The notes beneath the pieces were generated by a model. It was not told the origin of the DNA and ran no database searches. It saw only the letters and a list, made by a program, of their open reading frames with translations. The position numbers and the translations under genes are program-made. From the NCBI GenBank assembly GCA_030247855.1, contig JAPDRN010000069.1:1-64000 (forward strand): DNA of 64,000 bases. Direction: 5' to 3'. Shown in pieces: positions 33,321-43,884 of this stretch. The stretch comes from Knufia peltigerae (taxonomy: Eukaryota; Ascomycota; Eurotiomycetes; Chaetothyriales; Trichomeriaceae). Each line of letters starts with the position of its first letter. Position 1 is the stretch's first letter.

Positions 33321-36300
33321 TCAAATAAACTCATCATTCATCATGCTCAGGTCTGGTCCCTCACCAGCGCCAGCTGCATTGGCAAATGCAGTGGCACTCT
33401 CTGTCGCTGCTGATACCAGCGACGGAACGGCGTCATCCACAAATCCATCGCTCAAACCCAACATCATAGCGATCGCCCTCCAGATAGCCACGACCACCCG
33501 TCCAACGATAGGCAAAAAGGAATTCATGCGAGTCCACCGATATATCATTGTCGGTAGGACGAACGGAAATTCAGGTTCCGGCACGGCAGGCCAGACATAG
33601 TGCTCCGCGTACACTGGATGAGCATAGATCTCGGCCATTACACACTCCGTGATATACCAGCTCCATAGGACGATCGTCATCCAGCCCAGCCACGTTGGGC
33701 GCGGGATGACCTGTCCCTTGTCTTTGCGCCGGGGATAAAATAACAAGGGTATCGGGATAGTGAATGTCGAATATGTCATCGGAAGAAACGAATGTGTGTT
33801 GACCATCTTTCGATGTCGATGGTCGTGCTGTTGATGTTGAACGTCGCCATGATGTCCGCACACGACGCATGGCTGACTTGGGTCTTGCATCATGAGGGCT
33901 TGTGATTGTGCTAGTGTCTGCTTGTCCGGCGGAGGTGGTGACGGTGACGTCGAAACCCGTTGCTCAAGACGAGAGATGCCTTTCCTGGCTTCATGTAAAT
34001 TCGACATGAGTCTTTCCATGCGCGAGGTTAAGTGTCCTATGAATGCCATTTCCGCAGCGGTAGAATCAGTATCGTTGTCGTGCAAAAGACTTATTTGTCG
34101 TTGCTTGACAGCCTCATCCTCAGCATTAGTCTTGATAAGACTGGTCAAGTCAGCAGTGATGTCAGCTGCATCAGTTAGGAGATCCTCAAAGGACTGAATC
34201 GTGGCATCTCCTAAGTTGAGTGTGTCATCTCGTGTATCGGTGATGTCTTGTGAGACGAGACGCTTCTGTTTAGCTTCATTGAGGACGTTGGTAAGTGCGC
34301 TCTGAGGAAGAACTAGAGGTTTTTCAGACGAAGGGTGTGGTTCGGCGATGTTCCCGCTATCCGGTGTCATCTCAGGTTTGATGGGGATCGGCTGTTCTTG
34401 GTCGATAGGAGGTTGCTCTGAGGCAGCATCAACGCCGTTTGTCAGCTCTTCAGTGGCTTCTTCGATAGTTTCGGGCATTGAAGGGGCGGGAAACAGCCCG
34501 CCGTTTGGCAACGGAGTTTCAATCCAGGCTCCAGCATTCACATGAGGTGTCTGCAAGTGCTTAGGATGTTTCAGGATTGATTTTTGCGTCCGCACCGTGT
34601 CCGGCAGTATGGTGTCAGTCCATGCACCTACGATTTTCGGGGTGGCCATGACCTTAGGAGCGTTGGATTGGGATTCCGGAATCTTGTCTACGAAAGACGA
34701 CTCCGTGGTGGTATCCTCTTCGTCTCCATAAGCAGCAAGGATATCGTCTTGGGTCGTGTTTTCTGGTTCTTCGCCCAAGGTTTTCTGAGATGGAGGACTA
34801 GCTCTTGGAGTCGTGCTGACAGCTCTGGCAAGCCTTTGAAGGTGATCGAGTGATCTCTGTGACTCGGGTGTTGGTCGTTGCGACCGGCTTGAATGCTCGC
34901 TGTTATTACTTGAGGACCTATACACTACGACAGGTGTATCTGGTATTCGTTCTCCCTCTCCAAGATTTTGGCTGTCTTGCTGCCTGTCGTCAGCTGCTCG
35001 ATCTGGCTGAGATTGTCTTCGTTCTTCAGGGCTGAACGATCGAGATGATTTCCGAACTATGCTGGGGTTCTTAGCGCTCATCTCATTTAATCTGTTGGTC
35101 GTTATGTAGCCTTGGGCCAACCTTTGGAGCTCTGTCTTTGTCTTGGTCTGAGACTCATCTGGTTTGGTTTGATTGCGGATGGGCGGGCTGTCTGAGACTT
35201 GAAACGAGATTCCAGTAAAATCGTTGTCACCCCAAACTCGGAATCTTTCGACCGAGCGCTGTTTCTGCATCGTCGATTGCAATCTGTCTCGTGGAGGTGT
35301 GCCTTGAGGCGTCGAGCTTTCATCGGGAGACGTTAAGCTCTTCTCCACGGACGGTAGAGGAACATCTGCAGCAGCCGCTGCCCAGTCAACTTGCGAGCTG
35401 TCGGGTTCAGCATTCAACTTTCTGCTCTCTCCTTCCTGTCGTTTGGCATTTTCGTGACGCCATTTGGAAAGGAATTGTTGAGCAGTTCTGGTTTTATCTA
35501 GGGCTGCTGATCTAGGCCTATCCTCGGCATGCAGCGACACATCAGGTATTGGCTCTGATGCCGTGGTGGTGATAGTGTCATTGCGATCTTTCGCTTGCTC
35601 TCCGGATCCATTGGCATGGCTTAATTCGACAGGCGGCCGTGAGTGGCCATTCGCACGAGAAAAGGCGAGGTTCGGGCCTTCATCAGTGTTCCAAGGGTTT
35701 CCTTCCTGTTGTGAAGGCTCCTTTTTGCGTACAGCTCTGCGGAATGCTATCGCCTTTTCTTTGTCGCGTAATTCGTCGGGAGTGTCGCTCCCATCGTCGG
35801 CTTCCTCCCGCCTTACGGCTCTGTTTGAAGCTTTACTGAATGCTTGGGCTCTTTTCTGAGGCGAAGCAACTGAGGTGTCAGAATAAGCCTTTCCTACTCC
35901 ATTTGCCTTGAAGGGCGGAGCATTCTCAAAACTGATTGGGCCCCGTGCTGCTATCCTTGCAAGATCAAACTGTCGGGGGCCGCCCGCGGAATCGTTCAAC
36001 TCTTGCTTCGGACCTTGTCCAAAATTGATTGGAACTTTGCTGTGCCGCATTCGATTCAGCCTTTCTCTGTCCTTCGCGGAATTTAGTAGATGCGGCGTCA
36101 ATTTCGCGGCAAGCGCGCGATCTGATAGCTCATTCTGTACAAAATCCAACGTGGGTGGTGCAGAGAAGCTTCCGGTCTGATCCTCAGCCATATGCTGTTT
36201 GGTGTGGTCCAAAGTCTGCTTCACAGGTGTTGACACATCGGATACAACTTGCTGAATGTCGCCAGTGTCATCAGGTGGACCAGACATTAGAGATGATCCC

Positions 36301-36809
36301 AGAGTATTATCCCCATCGACACCTTCGTCACTGTCGACATCTCTCTCTGTAGCAGCAAGATCCTCCTCATCCGCGATCCTTTGGTACACATCCGTCAAGC
36401 CGTGAGGAGGGCTAGAGAATTCGGCCGGGCTCGTCAAGGGAGGACCATCCCGGGATTGCGGAGGAGTGCTTTGACCATTCGTTCGATGCGGGCTTTGACT
36501 TTGCCTCCTCGCCACGAGCAAAGGTGGTTGCGGGATTCTGCTCAGCCTGGCACTCGTATACTCGGCAAGTGATGTGCGCTGTGCTCTGTTGCCCGAATCT
36601 TTGGCCGTTTGAAGTGCTCTCCCGAGGCCTGCTGCGCGTCTCGCGCGGACGGGCTTGACCTTCTGCGGACTCGGGCTGGGTATGCGCGACTCGTTGCCGA
36701 TCATGCTATCGGTGAAGAAATCTTCACTCGGTGGGTGCGTGCCCAGCGAGACGGCTGTACCATGGCGTCGGGTGCTCGAGAGTGGATTGTTTTCTTTATT
36801 TCGAGACAT
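33321..36809 (-). CDS. Large KEN-box protein with C-terminal membrane anchor, function unknown
   Basis: A single 1,162-residue exon. The N-terminus has a KEN box at residues 5-7 (RNKENNP), the degradation signal read by the anaphase-promoting complex. It is followed by Ser/Pro-rich disorder with many S/T-P sites and a basic patch (KVKPVRARRAAGLGRAL). The middle contains a twice-used element, VGAWTDTILPDT and AGAWIETPLPNG. Helical or coiled-coil segments occur near 880-990 (SRMERLMSNLHEARKGISRLEQRV). A CVVCGHHGD motif comes next. Hydrophobic segments lie at about 1036-1054 and 1098-1120, leaving a short C-terminal tail. I cannot assign a family. A nuclear-envelope or spindle-pole anchored, cell-cycle-degraded protein would fit this layout; that is inference. 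Confidence 0.8.
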   Translation of the reverse strand: MSRNKENNPLSSTRRHGTAVSLGTHPPSEDFFTDSMIGNESRIPSPSPQKVKPVRARRAAGLGRALQTAKDSGNRAQRTSLAEYTSARLSRIPQPPLLVARRQSQSPHRTNGQSTPPQSRDGPPLTSPAEFSSPPHGLTDVYQRIADEEDLAATERDVDSDEGVDGDNTLGSSLMSGPPDDTGDIQQVVSDVSTPVKQTLDHTKQHMAEDQTGSFSAPPTLDFVQNELSDRALAAKLTPHLLNSAKDRERLNRMRHSKVPINFGQGPKQELNDSAGGPRQFDLARIAARGPISFENAPPFKANGVGKAYSDTSVASPQKRAQAFSKASNRAVRREEADDGSDTPDELRDKEKAIAFRRAVRKKEPSQQEGNPWNTDEGPNLAFSRANGHSRPPVELSHANGSGEQAKDRNDTITTTASEPIPDVSLHAEDRPRSAALDKTRTAQQFLSKWRHENAKRQEGESRKLNAEPDSSQVDWAAAAADVPLPSVEKSLTSPDESSTPQGTPPRDRLQSTMQKQRSVERFRVWGDNDFTGISFQVSDSPPIRNQTKPDESQTKTKTELQRLAQGYITTNRLNEMSAKNPSIVRKSSRSFSPEERRQSQPDRAADDRQQDSQNLGEGERIPDTPVVVYRSSSNNSEHSSRSQRPTPESQRSLDHLQRLARAVSTTPRASPPSQKTLGEEPENTTQDDILAAYGDEEDTTTESSFVDKIPESQSNAPKVMATPKIVGAWTDTILPDTVRTQKSILKHPKHLQTPHVNAGAWIETPLPNGGLFPAPSMPETIEEATEELTNGVDAASEQPPIDQEQPIPIKPEMTPDSGNIAEPHPSSEKPLVLPQSALTNVLNEAKQKRLVSQDITDTRDDTLNLGDATIQSFEDLLTDAADITADLTSLIKTNAEDEAVKQRQISLLHDNDTDSTAAEMAFIGHLTSRMERLMSNLHEARKGISRLEQRVSTSPSPPPPDKQTLAQSQALMMQDPSQPCVVCGHHGDVQHQQHDHRHRKMVNTHSFLPMTYSTFTIPIPLLFYPRRKDKGQVIPRPTWLGWMTIVLWSWYITECVMAEIYAHPVYAEHYVWPAVPEPEFPFVLPTMIYRWTRMNSFLPIVGRVVVAIWRAIAMMLGLSDGFVDDAVPSLVSAATESATAFANAAGAGEGPDLSMMNDEFI

Positions 36810-37438
36810 TGCGGCGCGTGGAGTCGCATGGGATAATGGCGGCGCTGTTGCATGCTATCGCTTGAAACATCGGGGAAATAGGTGTCGCAGCATCGTATAT
36901 AGTAATCGTCAAGAATGCCTCGCGCTTGGAACGATGAAAAGCACGTCTTGAACAGAGCGCATAACAAACCACCCAAAGTGGAACAGTTCGAATGCAAGTA
37001 ACAGTATCAACGATGAGATCAGTCACTATTCAAGCCTGCGCCATGCCGCTTTTACCAGGCCTCAACCACGGCCAGAGCCTTCGTTAAAGCAGCTTCAGAC
37101 GCTTTCAAACGCCAGAATGAATGAAGACGTCTACAAACATGTCTACAATAACACTCCGCTCTCGCGGAGTGCAATACTTCCGACAGAAATCATACCAGAG
37201 GCAATGACTTCCCGCTTCTATGCCTAGGCGACCTACCAAACCTGCTAATGTATGACGACCATAAGAGCCGATGCTGCAACACCGAGTCTCAAGGTCTAAG
37301 GAGCTAACGAACATTTGCTCTCCGTGTCCGTGACTATCTCCGATATTTGCGTGATGCTGTCTATATATGCTGTCTATAATGTCGAGCAGTGTACTGAATA
37401 GCGATGAGTCAAGGTAGGCACAGCATCTGTCTTTCACA
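36810..37438. promoter_or_regulatory. Divergent promoter region
   Basis: 629 bp separate the start codons of the KEN-box gene (minus) and the aldo-keto reductase (plus). No internal gene is seen. Confidence 0.5.
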
Positions 37439-38574
37439 ATGACTACCATACTTGGTAAAGAAGTTGGTCCCATCGGCTACGGCCTTCTGAACCTCACCCA
37501 TCCTGCTAGAGGCATCCCGGAAGAACAGAGCATCGCGTCAATGAAGCAAGCCCTGGACAGCGGTGCCAACTTTTGGGAGTAAGCATCAACAGAACCCAGC
37601 TCGTTTTGAAGTGGTCGTTAAGCTGGTGTCATAGTGGCGGCGAACATTACGGCACTCCAGACAGGAACTCCTTGCACTTGCTTCGCAACTACTTTGCACG
37701 ATTTCCCAACGACGCCAGCAAGATCGTCCTCAGCATCAAGGGCTGCTTGAAGCCCGACTTCACACCAGACGGGACGCCAGAAGGTGTACGACGCAGTGTC
37801 GAAACTTGTCTTAGGGTCCTTGATGGCAAGAAGAAGATCGACCTGTTTGAATGTTCGCGGGTCGATCGCAACGTCCCAATCGAGACCACAGTGCAGGCTC
37901 TGTCCGACTTGGTGAAGGAGGGAAAGATTGGCGGAATTTCATTGAGTGAGGTCAGCGCCAAAACAATCCGGCGAGCCGCCAAAATACACAAAATCTGCGC
38001 AGTAGAAGTCGAGGTCTCGTTGTTTTCAGACCATGTCCTGTCCGAGGGCATCGCCGAGGCGTGTGCCGAGTACGACATCCCCATCATCGCCTACTCGCCC
38101 GTTGGTCGAGGATTTCTCGCGGGCCAGTGGAAGAGCGTCAAAGACATCCCCCAAGGTGACACACGCCTTATGTTTCCAAGGTTCAGTCCAGAAGTGAGTA
38201 CTCCCCACCCGATGAAAAAATATCTCTATTTTGCGCAAAAACCTTTTATGACCAGGACTAACCCAGTCCGTGTGCGCACGTAGAACTTCGACAACAACTT
38301 GAAGCTTGTCCAAGCTGTGCAACAGATTGCTGATAAGAAAGGCATCACAACCGCCCAACTCGCCATCAATTGGGTCCGCCAGCTTTCTCAAAGAAAAGGG
38401 TACCCAGTCTTCATCCCCATCCCAGGTGCATCGACAGAAGGCAGAGTTGTGGAAAATAGTGAAGTCATAGACTTGACTGCAGAAGAACTCTCGGATATCG
38501 ACAGTATACTGGCATCCTTTGAGACAGCCGGTGCCCGCTATCCGGAAAGGTTCATGGACCAGCTGAACGGTTGA
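37439..38574 (+). CDS. Aldo-keto reductase, pyridoxal reductase (AKR8)-like
   Basis: Three exons, 37439-37578, 37635-38193 and 38284-38574, give 329 residues. Fungal Plr1-type enzymes reduce pyridoxal to pyridoxine with NADPH. The product starts directly on the barrel (VGPIGYGLLNLT). The active-site block is NFWDGGEHYGTPDRNS, with Asp47 and Tyr52, and the Lys is in IVLSIKG at about 82. Where many AKRs have a catalytic His (xxxHxPD), this protein reads FECSRVD, as in the AKR8 group. Later barrel features are AYSPVGRGFLAGQW, TTAQLAINWV and the cofactor-binding PIPGAST. ERFMDQLNG ends the protein. Both introns keep frame exactly. Confidence 0.9.
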
Positions 38575-38632
38575 ATCCTCATATGTATTATCATCTTCCT
38601 TCCACCTTGACCTTCTTGAGAGAGCAAAGACT

Positions 38633-39474
38633 TCAACCAGCTTGGAGATATCTCCATCGTTCCCTGGCCTCACTCTCCCTCCTCTCTTTTTCTTCTTGGG
38701 TGACCATCTCCAAACCCGCGGCGATCCTCTCATCCCTTGACTCCAGCGCCCTTTTGACCTTCCATGCCATCGCAGACGTGAAGGCGTACAAGACGCCACT
38801 GAGAAACTGCAGCGCCACCATGGCATCCCACACTTTTGCGTTCCCACCGGTGCCGGAAGGGCATTCGTACCGCTGCACCGACCCACGTCCATGATTGCCC
38901 ACGCACGCACCCAGGAAGAATATACTGCTGATGAGCATGATCAAGGCCATCGAGACCGAGAACCACAACGCCAACCTCGGGGGGTTGACTCGAGCCAGGA
39001 CGTGCAAATGCAGCGACGGAATGGCGTTGAAGAACGACAATCCCGGGGCAATGAGCGGCTGTATGACTTGCGCACTAAGAAGTTTCGAATAGGTTATCAC
39101 GTTAGCAAAATGATTTAATTCAACGGCAACCGATCTCGCATCCTTCTATTTTGTCCCCTCGACCGTTGACTGTGCATAGTATGTCCAGAACACATTACCT
39201 TGACTTGATGAAATGGGAATAAAAAACGGCACATCGACCTTTGGGACAGACAGACAAAAGGGGAGTTCTCATCTCAAGAGAGAAAAAAAGAGACCTACAA
39301 ACTCAAGTCCGTCTTCAGCGACGCAATCCATATCGCACCCAGAGCGATCTCGACCATGCTCAGGATCCCAATGACGAGGACCACCCACGGCGCATAACCC
39401 GTCCATTTCGCCGTCCGCGCCCAGCGCAAATCACCCTGGAACGAAGCGTCCTTTAGACCTTCGATGCCGAGCAT
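38633..39474 (-). CDS. Four-helix membrane protein, function unknown
   Basis: Two exons, 39474-39299 and 39074-38633 on the minus strand, give 205 residues from the ATG at 39474. The long intron has a GTAGGT donor, a GCTAAC branch site and a CTTCTTAG acceptor. Four hydrophobic segments are visible: PWVVLVIGILSMVEIALGAI, a second after the junction at VIQPLIAPGLSFFNAI, LWFSVSMALIMLISSIFFLG, and VALQFLSGVLYAFTSAMAW. The C-terminal tail is charged (KRALESRDERIAAGLE...). This resembles small MARVEL- or tetraspan-like fungal proteins, but no signature is clear. The frame immediately upstream of 39474 encodes an Asp/Asn run and may be part of an earlier exon, so the N-terminus is uncertain. It is convergent with the aldo-keto reductase (58 bp gap). 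Confidence 0.65.
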
Positions 39475-40481
39475 ATCGTTTTCGTTGTCGTCGTCGTCGT
39501 CTTCGTCGACCGTCTGGAATAGCCGTTATTGGCAATTCGATCCAGCCCGTACTCGATAACAAAGGGCCGTGACAACCGAGAAAGGAAAAAGGGTCTTGGA
39601 TCTTTGAGTTCAAGTTTTGATTCAAGTGCTCGACGTCAATGACCTCATGGATCTCCAAAAGGAAGGGGTTTTTGTACTTCTCAACTCGCTCAGGGAAGGT
39701 GCCCTCAATAGGATGAGCAATAGAGTGGAAGCCAAGATTGAAAATGGACGGGGATATACAGCCCCGGAAAACTCGAAACTATGTTTGCAGAGGGATACGA
39801 GGAAAAGATGATGGGAGATCCCAATTATACGAACACTTCTACTCTCGACTCACCAAAACCCCTCTTATGGCCCCCCGTCACCAAGGTGTAGTGGTAGTAT
39901 GTACCCAAAAGGGTCTTCATGCAGATCGGTGCTCATACGAGTGCTTCCGTAACAAAAAGCCACCCCAGACTCGTGATGTGTAGGGGGTTGTGGGGTCCAT
40001 CGGACCTGGAGACGGCAGGAGAAAAAGGGTATAACAAGCGACGGGTCTTGAGATCGTCGCGTATCGTAAGATGGGGATTTGCTGCAGGTGGAAAATGCGG
40101 CAACAAAATAATGCTTGGGTGAGCTTGCATACGCTTCGAATTTTATGGTTAATGATGCCGACAGCCGATGCCGCAGGGTTCACACACACCATTACGACAT
40201 TGAGAAAGGTGTTCCAGGATACTCGGTCCTCGTACTCGTACATATTGGGGGCCAAGATACAATACACCCAACTAAGCCACACTTTATTCAAAATCATACA
40301 GATTGTCTCATTTCATCATCGCTGAATGTGACCAGCAGCGTCTGTGTCCTATAATCCAACACATACCAGGCTGAAGGGGCCTGGTCGATTAATCTTTCAT
40401 ATACTCATAAGTCATGATGTTCTGCACAATGTCGACTGTCGGGTGACCTGACGTAGGGGCTTTGTTGCTGTCCATAGCTCT
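39475..40481. other. Region with possible upstream exon(s) of the membrane protein
   Basis: On the minus strand, about 39,780-39,600 is open and protein-like (for example HSIAHPIEGTFPERVEKYKN), preceded by a CATAG acceptor and, further upstream, a good GTGAGT donor near 39,870. It may be an extra 5' exon of the membrane-protein gene. The plus strand is also open over the same bases, so I do not call it. The rest, toward MUS81, shows no gene. Confidence 0.35.
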
Positions 40482-42401
40482 TTAACCCCAGACCTCTGCG
40501 ATCTTTGCGCTGAGTGCCTTTGCGACTTTTTTCTTCGGAATAGCATTGGCGAGTCGAGAACTGATCATATTCTCCTTTTCCGGGATGGTCTTCATCGTAT
40601 CGAACGCCTCTGCTAAAGCCCTGGGTGTAGGCCAGATCTTCTGTATCTCGACCGCTTTCTCGCCAGTCACCCCTCTTGTGCACATCAGCATTTTGAGGTA
40701 CACATCTCGCAGTGTCATACTGTCCGATTTATCACACATGGCACCGAAAAGAGAGAATGTCATTCCGTAAGTCTTTTGTGGTGACAAGCTCCTCAGTCGC
40801 TCCAATATGGTCGATGCGGCTTCTGCCTCGAAGGTGTCTGTCGGAATAACATGGATATCTTTCCTTTCGTACAAACCCTTGAGGGTCTTCGTCATGCGAG
40901 CAAGGTATGAAATTGTGTCGTCCAGTTTCGCAGTCTGCTTTACAAACACATCGTCGACCACTTGCATACTTGCAATAGCACTCTCCACTGCGTCACCATA
41001 TTTTTCACTCTTCTCTGAGGACAGCGAGTATGCTTCGACCAGGTACACCACGTTTTTTATGCCTGACTTGTGAAGACGGAATTTCTGCTCACGGAAACGC
41101 CCGTCTTTGATACTGCCGATCAGGTCGTCGAGACGTTTGCGCTCAAGAATGTGCTCTAATACAATCCATGACTCACCAGGTTTGTCTCTATCCTCCATGC
41201 TCAACTGTCTCAGGGTTTCAGCATGGGAAGGATCGACTACTGCCACCCACAGAACATCTCCCAACGGCAATGCAGTGAGGATAGGGTTAACGTCTTGCTT
41301 TTTCAACTCGGAAGAGATGTAGTCACGATCAGTCCTCGATCGAATCTCTCTCATATCAAGCACCATTCTCACCTCGAAACTGCCTGCTGGCAGAACGACC
41401 GTGTCATTCAAATTGGTGCCCTTGCTGAGTGGTCGAATATCATCATTCAGAGGCCTGAAACCCGAAGTAACCAGCTCTGAGAAGCCTGCACCCGCCTCTG
41501 GTGCGGGACTGGAGAGCAAGTCTATGACATTGGAATCGCGTGTCGATGCGTTACGCAGAGGTTTTGCCGTGTCAATACGTTGCCTCGATGGTGATTGTCT
41601 GGCAGTGATTGGAAGCCCGACATTTTGCGAAGTCTTGAGTGAAGAAGATCTTGATGGGGACGTTGGACGAGCAGCTGTCTTCTTCGTGTCTGTCGATTTG
41701 GATACTGGTATTGTGCACCCTTCCACGGTGGCATTCATCCGTAGTGCCACTTCCCAACCTTCATCAGACAGGTAATACTTTTTAATTGGATGCCCTTTGG
41801 TGCAGACCAACTCTTTGCTCTCGAGAAGTTTTATTGATTGCCACGCTGTATAGAACTTGGTCGGATCGGGAGGGACGTCAAATGAAGCATCGCAATGTGG
41901 CTGCGCCAGTCTCTTGAGCTCCTCTTTGGAGATTGCTTGGTTGCTTTCTTGGTCTAAGGTAGATAATGCCATGATAAGAGCATATCCGCCCGATCTCAAC
42001 TTAGGTACATATGGTTGAGCCTTTCTTTTTCGCTTCGGAGATTCTTGTTCTTCCTGCGCAGATTCTTCTCCTTGAGCCTCAGATGGCCGTTTTCTCTGTT
42101 TGCCTTTGACAGGCATCGGCATTCCATTTTCCTCGCAATGCGCTTTAAGCTTATCGGCAAGGCGATCGCATAGTTTGGGACCTAGACCGTTGAGTTGTTG
42201 AGCCTCGGAAGGATGATGAAAGCGCATAGGACAGGCAATCATGGACTGGTAGGCTTTTTTGTAGCTGCGGCTGTCAGCAACATCACGGAAGCCTAAGTGT
42301 TGGGCTTACACAGTATATCCCTTGCTATTCTGCTCTTTCGCCTTGTCCATCCACTCCTTGAGCCATTTGGCTAGGAGTGGGTTGGCGCAAGGGTCTGCCA
42401 T
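40482..42401 (-). CDS. mus81: MUS81 structure-specific endonuclease subunit
   Basis: Two exons, 42401-42310 and 42264-40482 on the minus strand, give 624 residues. The 45-bp intron joins GYT to VYKKAYQSM. Landmarks are an N-terminal helix-hairpin-helix region (NGLGPKLCDRLADKL), a winged-helix-like segment (GGYALIMALST..., KKYYLSDEGWEVALRM), and the XPF-type nuclease with VLDMREIRS, the catalytic ERKRLDDL at about residues 405-412 and the downstream KNVVYLVEAY strand. The C-terminal HhH is TGEKAVEIQKIWPTPRALAEAF. With its partner Eme1/Mms4 it cuts 3' flaps, replication forks and nicked Holliday junctions in the nucleus. Confidence 0.96.
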
Positions 42402-43499
42402 CGTTGGGCGCTGCGAGGACAGTCGAAAGAGAAGGAGAGCCAAAGCCCTCCAGCAGTCACATCTTTGCTTCAAAAGGGTATCATCAGGCAATAATTGTTG
42501 TTCTCATGCAAGGAGACTGCCCATCGCACTTCATCTATTTTGTGACCGTGCGTGCACCTCGCGAAAAAAGAAGGAACGCGAAGGCGAACGCGAAGTCACG
42601 GGAACAGAACACCAACTGCTTCCTTCCTATTACACCAGTGCCAAAGTATTTATCCTCCTCCCACTCTCACTACACGCTACACAAACTAAGGGTACTCATA
42701 CGAGTCTACCGCGCTTCACCTCGAGCCTTGTGAGATGCGGTTGATTACTCTCTCTGACATTTCTTGTCGGCGTACGAGTAGTTTGCCACGGTAACTTGGG
42801 TCGCAAACTGAGTCTCAGCCAAATGGGCTTCAACGCGTCCACAAAGCACCGGGTCACTCTTCCGTGGATCGTGTTCCTGATCATCCTACTAATCTCGATT
42901 TCACGGATATCTACAGTGCTTGCATGACTACATTGCGGATGCGAGATCTTCAATCCACAGTGGAGGAGGAGTATGCCTCTATATTGGTGAGTCAATCGAG
43001 TGATGCAAGTACTGACGTCTTAGATTTCAAGTCGACAGGTCCTTAGCACAGTGCAGCCTTGCGCTTCCCTACGTCTTCCTGGTGCCCATCCCGGTAAATT
43101 CCTGTGTTGTCACCAGAGATCGATCCACTGCAAACCATTTGACCGTCCTTGTCCCTTGAATGGAGTCTTTCTGTCCCCCCCAGAGCCCGACTGATAATGC
43201 GCGCTTATCGTTTCGTCACCACCCCGTATGAAGGGGCCAGCGATGATTTCAAGAGAAGACAAGCATGCTGGTATGCTGTATCTGACGGATTCGTGCTTTC
43301 ATGACGACACCTCTTGCACTGCGAGGTGTTGTACCGCTATCATGCCATGCTCGAGGAAGCATGACCAGGGTGCGACATAAGCTATATAAACATGCCAGCC
43401 CTCGGTTTCTAAGAACAGTGCTTTTATCTCTCCTTCCATTCGGATCACTATTACAAAACATCCTCTAGGTAACGGCTCATTCAATTATAAGCAATCACC
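42402..43499. other. Intergenic region with a possible small hydrophobic ORF
   Basis: No confident gene is seen. A 34-codon ATG-to-stop frame at 42,823-42,927 (plus) encodes a short basic N-terminus followed by one membrane-spanning or signal-like helix. In another frame, EEEYASIL is followed by a good GTGAGT donor (about 42,986) and a GTCTTAG acceptor, which hints at a spliced small gene. Neither is strong enough to call. Confidence 0.35.
43383..43390 (+). promoter_or_regulatory. TATA box of the CHZ-motif gene
   Basis: TATATAAA lies 110 bp upstream of the ATG at 43500, a usual spacing for an inducible fungal gene. Confidence 0.55.
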
Positions 43500-43884
43500 A
43501 TGTCCGCCCCACAAGACGACTATACGCCCGGCGCTGACAGCATCGAAGGTGCCAGCGGTGCAGACACTACCCAAAATGATTACAAGTCACGAACTGGACA
43601 AAGCCACATCCCGGTTCAGAATGATGAAGCTCCTGTCGAAGATCCAATCGACCCCAACAATGCCGATTCGGACGAGCAATTAGGTTAGTTGTTTCCAAGC
43701 ACTCGTCGGAACTGTGGGCTAACGTTTAACTGTAGCCCGTGACGATACCGATGCCATCGACCAAGGTAACATCGTCGACGAACGTACTCGTGGTGCTACC
43801 AAGAACTATCGTGAGCCAGGAGACGAGGAGGGTCTTCCAGGTCCCGAGGACGGAAGCAGCCGTGTTGCCGGTGGTCCCAACTGA
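43500..43884 (+). CDS. Small CHZ-motif histone chaperone-like protein
   Basis: Two exons, 43500-43683 and 43736-43884, give 110 residues. The protein is acidic and disordered. Its recognisable part is AIDQGNIVDERTRGATKNY (about 71-89), close to the CHZ consensus 'IDxxNIixxRRTRGxxiDY' used by Chz1 to hold H2A-H2B or H2A.Z-H2B dimers. The long poly-acidic stretches usual in Chz1 are missing, and one Arg of the RRTRG core is Glu. It may therefore be a CHZ-like stress protein rather than a true Chz1. The C-terminus is Gly/Pro-rich (EEGLPGPEDGS). A TATA box at 43383 suggests regulated expression. Confidence 0.65.

Noticed and set aside
39617..39811. 64-codon plus-strand ORF (DVNDLMDLQKEG...)
   Set aside because: The opposite strand over the same bases is equally protein-like and carries splice signals. 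Neither strand is called.
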